Positions 1 through 5,275 of a stretch of DNA of 6,466 bases are shown piece by piece. Source of the stretch: Bacteroidota bacterium (lineage in GTDB: Bacteria > Bacteroidota > Bacteroidia > Bacteroidales > Prolixibacteraceae); contig JABMPI010000262.1 in NCBI GenBank assembly GCA_013203755.1, positions 1-6,466 of the forward strand. Direction: 5' to 3'. Within the stretch, counting starts at the first letter, position 1, and each line of letters opens with the position of its first letter. The position numbers were made by a program, and so were the translations under genes. Below the pieces are notes generated by a model that saw only the letters and a list, made by a program, of their open reading frames with translations, was not told the DNA's origin and did no database searches.

Positions 1-780
1 ATTACATTATTTCCTAATGTGCCCTTTTTGATGAATAATAAAACATCGTTATTGGTAAATAAAAAACCTCCTTCAAGTAGTAAAAATATATTATCAGACA
101 TCAAATATTTTCTGATTAACAAACCTCAAAAACAAACTCTAATAAGATTTGAGTCAGAAGAAAATAGAAATGAATATAATCAACGGGTTAGGCAACGCGT
201 TGGGATAGATGTAAATAAAAATTCGATTTTGAATATACATCAGATTGGAGTGGATGCTCCTGTTAGTTATGTATTTAATGAATTGCTAAATTGGAATGGT
301 GATTCTACTTGTTGGCCAAATCATATTGCGAAAGTTGAACGTATTGATAATAAAATTGAAAAAATCAGAATTCTGACTTTTGGATGGTCGAAATATCCAT
401 TTAAATTTATGAAAAGCTTTTGCGGACTTGATTTAATACCTCTTTTTAATCTTACCTCGATACGAATTAAAAGGGTGCCCGATGAGTTTGATTTTGACAA
501 TGCCCGTTATCTTTTATACAAGTGTAGTGGGGGATATCCCATTGGTATTTTTACTATGTATGTACGTTCGTCAATAGCAGAATTGGGTGAAACGGCACAA
601 GCACAATTGGTATTTGCCGTAAGTTTTAATTTTTATGGAAAAGAAAAAGAAGCACATAAATTAGTAAATAGAATGTGGGAAAGTATTCATAATCGAGTGA
701 CATCGAATGTGATGACCCGAGTGAAACAGCTGAGTGAATGGAGAATAGATAAAATTCAGAATAGCTATGAATATCTATAA
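1..780 (+). CDS. SRPBCC/START-like protein of unknown function, possibly 5'-partial
   Basis: I do not recognise a named family. The frame is open to the left edge with no stop, so the gene may begin upstream; in-window start candidates are GTG at 19 and ATG at 31, neither with a visible ribosome binding site. Counting from base 19, the first 70 residues are a polar extension. Residues 71-245 resemble the SRPBCC (START/Bet v1) ligand-binding fold: an opening strand followed by DAPVSYVFNELLNW, where a helix usually follows the first strand, then WPNHIAKVERID, a set of beta-strand-like segments, and a long amphipathic C-terminal helix (about 208-245). Motifs that look constrained are NWNGDSTCWPNH (91-102), DFDNARYLLYKCSGGYP (158-174) and the His/Asn/Arg-rich end WESIHNRVTSNV (220-231). 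There is no signal peptide or membrane segment in the visible part. SRPBCC proteins usually bind hydrophobic ligands or act as cyclases or hydrolases; which applies here cannot be told. It converges with the HD gene and overlaps it by 6 bases. The coding call is strong, the fold call moderate. Confidence 0.75.
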   Translation: MTLFPNVPFLMNNKTSLLVNKKPPSSSKNILSDIKYFLINKPQKQTLIRFESEENRNEYNQRVRQRVGIDVNKNSILNIHQIGVDAPVSYVFNELLNWNGDSTCWPNHIAKVERIDNKIEKIRILTFGWSKYPFKFMKSFCGLDLIPLFNLTSIRIKRVPDEFDFDNARYLLYKCSGGYPIGIFTMYVRSSIAELGETAQAQLVFAVSFNFYGKEKEAHKLVNRMWESIHNRVTSNVMTRVKQLSEWRIDKIQNSYEYL

Positions 781-1380
781 ATCTTCTATTTTTCTTTTGA
801 TGCGTTCTAAGTTCTTTTGTTTTTTTGCTTGCAATACCAACTTCCCATATTCTGTATGATAGTGATGTGAGTTGAAAAATTGAATTGAATTAATATGGAA
901 TTCCTTCTGATTAAATGTTCTAATCCCTGCCAGGGTCCATTCTTCACGCATTAATTCAATTTGTTCAAAATAATTGTTGTAAGTAAGATGCATCAAATCT
1001 GCATCACAAAGTATTTCAGAAAATAGATCTTTGGGATTTTGAGGTACTTTCGTCGCTAAAATTGCAGTGGTTATTTTTTTAATTGAAGATTCTTCTACAT
1101 GCAATTGATTTAAAACTTGAGTTGCCTGGAATGCACTTTCATTTTCATGATCAGCATAAGTTTTTATATAGCCAACATCATGAAAAAGAGCACATAACCT
1201 TAAAATATTTAAATCATTTCCCTCAAGATTGTAATAATCACCAATAACCTCCACGTTCTTCAGAACATCATATGTATGTTTCTTATTATGAAACACGCAA
1301 CTTTCAGGTAACTGAGAGTCAAGAATATTTGATACCCATATTCTGGCTTTATCTATGATATCCTTATTTAAATAATTCAT
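775..1380 (-). CDS. HD-superfamily metal-dependent phosphohydrolase
   Basis: A 201-residue cytoplasmic protein, nearly all of it one HD domain. The metal ligands are visible in order: H31 and H35 in FHNKKHT, the name-giving H67-D68 in LFHDVGY, H78-E79 in DHENES, and D126 in CDADLMHL. The region around 103-110 (ITTAILAT) fits the usual helix between the third His and the last Asp. With the H..HD..H..D set intact, an active metal-dependent hydrolase of phosphate esters is expected. Substrates in this superfamily include cyclic nucleotides, nucleotides and (p)ppGpp; the sequence alone does not choose between them. A His cluster near the C-terminus (HHYH, 172-175) precedes a Lys/Arg-rich tail. 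The gene begins 28 bases after the cyclic-nucleotide-binding gene and is the last of the - strand run headed by a class III cyclase, so cleavage of the cyclase product is an attractive inference. Its TAG stop lies inside the end of the convergent + strand gene. Confidence 0.88.
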   Translation of the reverse strand: MNYLNKDIIDKARIWVSNILDSQLPESCVFHNKKHTYDVLKNVEVIGDYYNLEGNDLNILRLCALFHDVGYIKTYADHENESAFQATQVLNQLHVEESSIKKITTAILATKVPQNPKDLFSEILCDADLMHLTYNNYFEQIELMREEWTLAGIRTFNQKEFHINSIQFFNSHHYHTEYGKLVLQAKKQKNLERIKRKIEDL

Positions 1381-1408
1381 CAGAAACTATAAACTTTAAT
1401 TATAATAA

Positions 1409-1771
1409 CTATTTCTTTTCAGCAATTTGTTTTGTAGTTTCTCTAAGTCTGTTCGACATTTTTTCAAGCAAGCGGAAAGCTAATGTAGGATCTTTTTGAA
1501 TTGATTTGTAAAGACTCTTTTTGTCCATAGTTAATATCTTTGCTTCACCCTTGGCCCGCACAGTGCATGAGCGTACATCTTTTTCAAAAAGCCCCATTTC
1601 TCCAAAAAAATCAGGCTCTGAAAGCTCTGCAACAACAATCTCATTGTTTCCTGATTCATCAATTATCTCAACTTTTCCTTCTTGAATTACAAAAAAACAA
1701 TCGCCTGTAGACCCTTGTTTTATTACTATTTCTCCATCTTGGTATAGATGCCCCAATGTGTTATTTCTCAT
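1409..1771 (-). CDS. Stand-alone cyclic-nucleotide-binding domain protein (CRP/CAP-type cNMP fold, no HTH)
   Basis: A 120-residue protein that is just a cNMP-binding beta-barrel plus the following C-helix. The N-terminal strands read GEIVIKQGSTGDCFFVIQEGKVEII (13-37, shown here in two parts: GEIVIKQGSTGD and CFFVIQEGKVEII), typical of the family. The phosphate-binding cassette is FFGEMGLF (55-62) followed by RSCTVRAKG (67-75). E58 and R67 match the residues that in E. coli CAP hold the ribose and cyclic phosphate (E72 and R82), although the loop between them is one residue shorter. The chain ends after the helix LLEKMSNRLRETTKQ (101-115), where CRP would continue into its DNA-binding domain, so it is not a transcription factor. 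Its ATG overlaps the 3' end of the upstream FAD oxidoreductase gene by 11 bases in another frame, suggesting coupled translation and perhaps a physical complex. cAMP is the likely ligand given the cyclase at the head of the run; cGMP is possible. Confidence 0.9.
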   Translation of the reverse strand: MRNNTLGHLYQDGEIVIKQGSTGDCFFVIQEGKVEIIDESGNNEIVVAELSEPDFFGEMGLFEKDVRSCTVRAKGEAKILTMDKKSLYKSIQKDPTLAFRLLEKMSNRLRETTKQIAEKK

Positions 1772-3125
1772 TTTTATTAATTGTTATTGGATTAAAAATT
1801 CCTACTATAATATTCCAGATAAGAGCGGCCAGTACTAGCGGATTAACAACTCTTTTTAAAATGCCTGTGTATGGTGCACTTCCGGTAAATGTATCCCAAA
1901 GTACTGAGCTCATTCTGCGTTTATCACCGGTTTTATGCTGCTCTTTTACGATCATTCGGAACAATCCGGTTTTTAGTATTGAAGATTTTTGAATAATGGT
2001 TGTTACCAAAAAAATCATTTTTCCAATGGCATTGTCCCTATTTAAAGCGGTACATTCCGGCTGATATGTTTTTCGAAAATCTGATTCGGAAATCCCTTCA
2101 AAAATGGCAGTTCTGGCTGCAGCTTTTGCTGTTATATGAGCTGCACCAATTCCGTTTTTGTAGAGTTTGGAAGAGGATGAATCACCGATCAACACAACGC
2201 GGTCGGAATAAGCGGAAGTTGCTGCTTTTATATTTATGGAAGGAAAACATTGGCAGGGATTAATACTTTTAAGTTCAATGCCCGGAGGAAAACACGCCCG
2301 AACTACTTTCGAATTTACAAAACTATCTACAATCTGCTTATTTATTTCTGCTCCCAATAATACTAGAGTAACATATTCTCCTTTTGGAATTAGAGCTCCA
2401 AATTTTATATTATTCAGGTTCAGCAGAAAAACATGCATGGAATTACCAAAGTACTCGTTTATTACTTCATTCCCCAAATGAAATTCGCAGATATAGGTTT
2501 TTGTTGTTTTTGGAGGAATAAACGAAGGGGCAATTTTTTTGAATAATTGAAATGACCGCGGATTTAAACCCACAGAACCAACAACTAGGTCGTATTTTTT
2601 ATCTGCTGATTTTTTAGTTTTAATAATTACTCCATCAGGTTCCTTTTCCATATCCAGTACTTTTTCCTGAATAATTCTGGCACCTTTCTTTTGACACAAA
2701 TCCATTAAATATTGGTCGAAACTTTGCTGTTCGTTATCTGTTGAACCAAGTGGCCCAAACCCACGATACATAGAAGCTATTCTTTGCTCTTGCAGGGGTG
2801 TGTCAATAACCGTTGTGCCTTGTTCCATATGTAAAGTATACGATTCAATCCCTCTTCGAATTACATTGGCTGGCAAAACAATTCCTTCTGCCGAAAGCAT
2901 TTGCACAAGCGACTCCGATACAATTCCACCACAGTGGTTACACCCAACCGGACCTACTTTGTTGAAGTTTTTAGCTTCATAAATATCAACGCTTATATTG
3001 GTGCCAAAAAGTTGGGCAAAATCAAGGGCAAAATAGGTAAAAAAACTACCTGCCGGACCACCGCCAATAACTGCAATTCGCGAACCATCCTCCAGTGTTA
3101 AGTTGTTCATTTTGTTTTCTTCCAT
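1761..3125 (-). CDS. FAD-dependent oxidoreductase, geranylgeranyl reductase/FixC-like, with hydrophobic C-terminal segment
   Basis: A 454-residue flavoprotein of the p-hydroxybenzoate-hydroxylase-like superfamily. The N-terminal Rossmann motif is RIAVIGGGPAGS (16-27, GxGxxG at G21-G23-G26), with the ribose-binding acidic residue at E50 (DIYEAKNF). The second FAD motif is RVVLIGDSSSSK (309-320, G314-D315), followed by an altered LYKNGIGAAHITAKAAA instead of the usual proline-containing stretch. PVGCNHCGG (59-67) lies where geranylgeranyl reductases carry a conserved active-site Cys motif; a CQC motif follows at 291-293. Residues 428-446 form a hydrophobic helix near the C-terminus (after LKRVVNP), consistent with a membrane anchor or a tight membrane contact. 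Known relatives reduce isoprenoid double bonds (archaeal lipids, chlorophyll side chain) or feed electrons to quinones, so a lipid, quinone or carotenoid substrate is likely but unproven. Start: ATG at 3125, or ATG at 3110, which has GGAAG 8 bases upstream. It starts 41 bases after the cyclase gene and overlaps the next gene by 11. Confidence 0.85.
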   Translation of the reverse strand: MEENKMNNLTLEDGSRIAVIGGGPAGSFFTYFALDFAQLFGTNISVDIYEAKNFNKVGPVGCNHCGGIVSESLVQMLSAEGIVLPANVIRRGIESYTLHMEQGTTVIDTPLQEQRIASMYRGFGPLGSTDNEQQSFDQYLMDLCQKKGARIIQEKVLDMEKEPDGVIIKTKKSADKKYDLVVGSVGLNPRSFQLFKKIAPSFIPPKTTKTYICEFHLGNEVINEYFGNSMHVFLLNLNNIKFGALIPKGEYVTLVLLGAEINKQIVDSFVNSKVVRACFPPGIELKSINPCQCFPSINIKAATSAYSDRVVLIGDSSSSKLYKNGIGAAHITAKAAARTAIFEGISESDFRKTYQPECTALNRDNAIGKMIFLVTTIIQKSSILKTGLFRMIVKEQHKTGDKRRMSSVLWDTFTGSAPYTGILKRVVNPLVLAALIWNIIVGIFNPITINKNEK

Positions 3126-3166
3126 AAGCTGTTGTTAAATCTTTGTTCTCTTAAAGTATGATTTTA

Positions 3167-5116
3167 CTAACCGTTAATAATTTCGTTTTCAATAAAATAC
3201 ATATCTACTTCGCCTACGTTTTTGGCCATTACTTTGCCGCGGTGAAAACATTTGAATTTCTCTTTTACCTGTTCGAATGTAGCTTCGGAAATGTTTACTT
3301 TCCCCACTTCTCCGGCAGATTCCATGCGGCTTGCAACATTTACTGTACTTCCCCAAATGTCGTAGGCATATTTTTTACGACCAACCACACCGGCCATAAT
3401 TGGACCGGTATTTATTCCTACCCGTAAACCCCATGTATCTTTACTCTGGGCTTCATTGGCTTTGTTTTTTTCGTCCATGTATTCCTGCATTTCAAGGGCA
3501 GCATTAACTGCATCGAAAGGATGCGTGTTATTTTTAGAGGGCAGACCACCGGCACACATGTAGGCATCTCCAATGGTTTTGATTTTTTCGAGATTATGCT
3601 TTTCGGTAATGTTATCGAATGCAACAAAATATTCATTTAGCTCGGCAACCAATTCGGCAGGAGTAAGTTTAGCCGAAATCTTTGTAAAATCTTTGAAATC
3701 GGTAAACAACACCGAAACACTTTCGTAATCGCGCGGAGTAGCAGAACCTTTAATGCGAAGCTCTTTGGCAATTTTTTTAGGTAGAATATTCAATAACAAG
3801 CTTTCAATTTCATCCTTTTGTTTGTCGAGAATTTTATTGATTTTAACTTTTGCCAGGTAGTTGCGGAAGATGATAAATGCAATAATTAAAATTAAAATCA
3901 GCCCGGCAAGAAATGCATTTTTTACCAATCTTTGTTTTTCCATTTCAGCTTCCTGCAATTCTTTATCCAGAGTTAATAAATCAATTTCACCTTGTTTCTT
4001 ATCAATGTCGTAAGTAAACTGAAGCCCTTTTATTTTGTCATCAGTTTCAAGATTAAAAAGGGTGTCCTTAATATCTGAAAATAAAGTTTGATATTTAAAG
4101 GCGTTCATGTAATCAGAAAGATTAGCATAAGTAAGTGCAATACCTTCATATGCATCTTTTAATTCATAATTGGAGCCTATTTCTTTGGCAATTAACTGAA
4201 CTTCTTTGAAAGTTTCCAGTGCTGCTTTAACATTTCCTTGTAATTTAAAAGAATTAGCCAACCCCAACAGACCCCTGGTTAATTCAAGTTTTGCATCAAA
4301 TTGTTTGGCAATCTCGATGGCTTGCTTATGATATTGGTTGGCTTTTTCAAATTCTCTCCTTTGAGCATAAACTTTTCCAATGTTAGTTAATGAATTTGGG
4401 ACTCTTCCTGTGCCTTCCCATGCTTTCCTGGATTTTTCAAAATATATAAGAGCTATAGAATCATTACCTTGTTCAAGATATATTTCACCTATATTTAGGG
4501 ATGCTGTACCAATAGCACCCTTATCTCCAAGTTCCTCCCCGATAGGAATTGCTTTCAGGTAGTATTCCAGAGCCTTATCTTGTGTTGCCTTTTTATTATA
4601 GTAAACACCTCCAATATTGACCAAAGCAGTGGCTATTCTCAGCTTATCGCCAATTTCCTCTGAAGCGCTAAGCGATCTCAGGTAAAAATCAATTGCTTTT
4701 GCATCGTCTCCCTGGTTAAAATATATTGCTCCAAGGTTATTTAGAATATTTGCAACGCCAAGTTTATCATCGATGGATTCAAATGCTGTTAATGACCTTT
4801 CCCAGAAAACAAGAACTTCCAGAAAATCTCCCTGCATATAATGGCCCAGGCCAATGTTTTTAAAGGCATAGGCAAGCCCTTTTTTGTAATTGATTTTTTC
4901 TGCAAGTTCCATTGCCCGGGTGCCGTAATCTATGGCTTCAGAAGGTTCTGAAGTAAACAGGCTGTAACTTATGGTATTGAGTAGTTCGATTTTGGTACTG
5001 TCCTCCATGGTAGTTTGAAGGAGAGCTTTAAGACTATCGGTTTTTGCGTCCTGTGTATAACCTGTTATGGAAAAAAGAACCAGAACAATGTAAAACAGTT
5101 TCTTGTATTTACTCAT
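3167..5116 (-). CDS. Membrane class III adenylate cyclase with periplasmic TPR sensor domain
   Basis: A 649-residue receptor-type cyclase that makes cAMP from ATP. Residues 1-22 look like a signal peptide (Lys-rich start, then LFYIVLVLFSITGYTQ). About 42-350 is a solenoid of roughly eight TPR repeats with recurring NIG.(I/V)Y and A(I/L)..Y signatures. A coiled-coil-like stretch (about 372-397) leads into one transmembrane helix (399-417) and a second helical linker (418-445). The cyclase domain fills 462-643. Both metal-binding Asp are present: D473 in LFTDFKDFT and D517 in KIKTIGDAYM. The base-selecting pair is K513 and D586 (in YAYDIWGS), the adenylate rather than guanylate signature. The transition-state residues N593 and R597 (TVNVASRMES) are intact, so a single chain carries a full residue set and should work as a homodimer. 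Topology is inferred as TPR outside, catalysis inside. No HAMP domain is seen. It heads a four-gene run with cNMP-binding, flavoenzyme and HD genes. The in-frame ATG at 5116 is supported by the signal peptide right after it. Confidence 0.92.
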   Translation of the reverse strand: MSKYKKLFYIVLVLFSITGYTQDAKTDSLKALLQTTMEDSTKIELLNTISYSLFTSEPSEAIDYGTRAMELAEKINYKKGLAYAFKNIGLGHYMQGDFLEVLVFWERSLTAFESIDDKLGVANILNNLGAIYFNQGDDAKAIDFYLRSLSASEEIGDKLRIATALVNIGGVYYNKKATQDKALEYYLKAIPIGEELGDKGAIGTASLNIGEIYLEQGNDSIALIYFEKSRKAWEGTGRVPNSLTNIGKVYAQRREFEKANQYHKQAIEIAKQFDAKLELTRGLLGLANSFKLQGNVKAALETFKEVQLIAKEIGSNYELKDAYEGIALTYANLSDYMNAFKYQTLFSDIKDTLFNLETDDKIKGLQFTYDIDKKQGEIDLLTLDKELQEAEMEKQRLVKNAFLAGLILILIIAFIIFRNYLAKVKINKILDKQKDEIESLLLNILPKKIAKELRIKGSATPRDYESVSVLFTDFKDFTKISAKLTPAELVAELNEYFVAFDNITEKHNLEKIKTIGDAYMCAGGLPSKNNTHPFDAVNAALEMQEYMDEKNKANEAQSKDTWGLRVGINTGPIMAGVVGRKKYAYDIWGSTVNVASRMESAGEVGKVNISEATFEQVKEKFKCFHRGKVMAKNVGEVDMYFIENEIING

Positions 5117-5182
5117 AAGAGAAAATTGAGTTATATCGGGTTAAAATACAATTTATTTTTCTATTTATTTACTAAATTTTAT

Positions 5183-5214
5183 CAATTTATATTGGTTAAA
5201 TCAATTAAGCGCAA
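5183..5214 (-). promoter_or_regulatory. Candidate promoter of the cyclase-flavoenzyme-cNMP-HD operon
   Basis: On the - strand, TTGCGC (5214-5209) and TATAAATTG (5191-5183) are separated by 17 bases. The second element partly resembles the Bacteroidota -7 box TAnnTTTG, and the TTG matches the usual -33 element. It lies about 65-100 bases before the cyclase ATG and just after the terminator hairpin, the only non-coding gap long enough for a promoter here. The match is imperfect and the region is AT-rich, so chance resemblance is quite possible. Confidence 0.3.
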
Positions 5215-5216
5215 TT

Positions 5217-5246
5217 AAAAGAGGGATCGTTAAAAATCCCTCTTTT
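5217..5246 (-). terminator. Rho-independent terminator hairpin, possibly bidirectional
   Basis: A perfect 10-base inverted repeat (AAAAGAGGGA at 5217-5226 and TCCCTCTTTT at 5237-5246) with a 10-base loop. It lies 29 bases beyond the stop of the - strand MBG-repeat gene, where a terminator is expected. The - strand transcript ends in TTTTAATTG; the + strand side has a longer T run (5250-5257), so it could also stop stray + strand transcription, though no + strand gene leads into it. It insulates the cyclase operon from the secreted-protein gene. Confidence 0.82.
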
Positions 5247-5275
5247 ATGTTTTTTTATTGGTGTATTTGAAACAT

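Noticed and set aside
1409..1771. CRP/FNR-family transcription regulator
   Set aside because: The protein ends after the C-helix; there is no helix-turn-helix domain, and the next frame starts a separate HD protein after a TAG stop.
1756..3101. Several + strand open frames of 60-87 codons opposite the FAD oxidoreductase gene
   Set aside because: They lie wholly antisense to a well-supported flavoprotein gene, overlap each other in different frames, and their translations show no domain or signal. They are shadows of the real gene.
3158..3636. Open frames on both strands within the cyclase catalytic region (about 3158-3427 + and 3418-3636 -)
   Set aside because: The real frame carries every catalytic residue of a class III cyclase; the alternatives have low-complexity translations without recognisable features.
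3167..5116. Guanylate cyclase
   Set aside because: The base-selecting positions are Lys (K513) and Asp (D586); guanylate cyclases normally have Glu and Cys there.
775..5116. CBASS or Pycsar-type anti-phage system
   Set aside because: There is a cyclase with a cyclic-nucleotide-binding protein, but no CD-NTase, no Pycsar-type pore or TIR effector, and the cyclase has a periplasmic TPR sensor. The effector candidate is a metabolic flavoenzyme, so defence is not supported.
4380..5218. Short + strand frames over the TPR region and across the cyclase start
   Set aside because: Antisense to TPR repeats or to the signal peptide and spacer; no plausible product.
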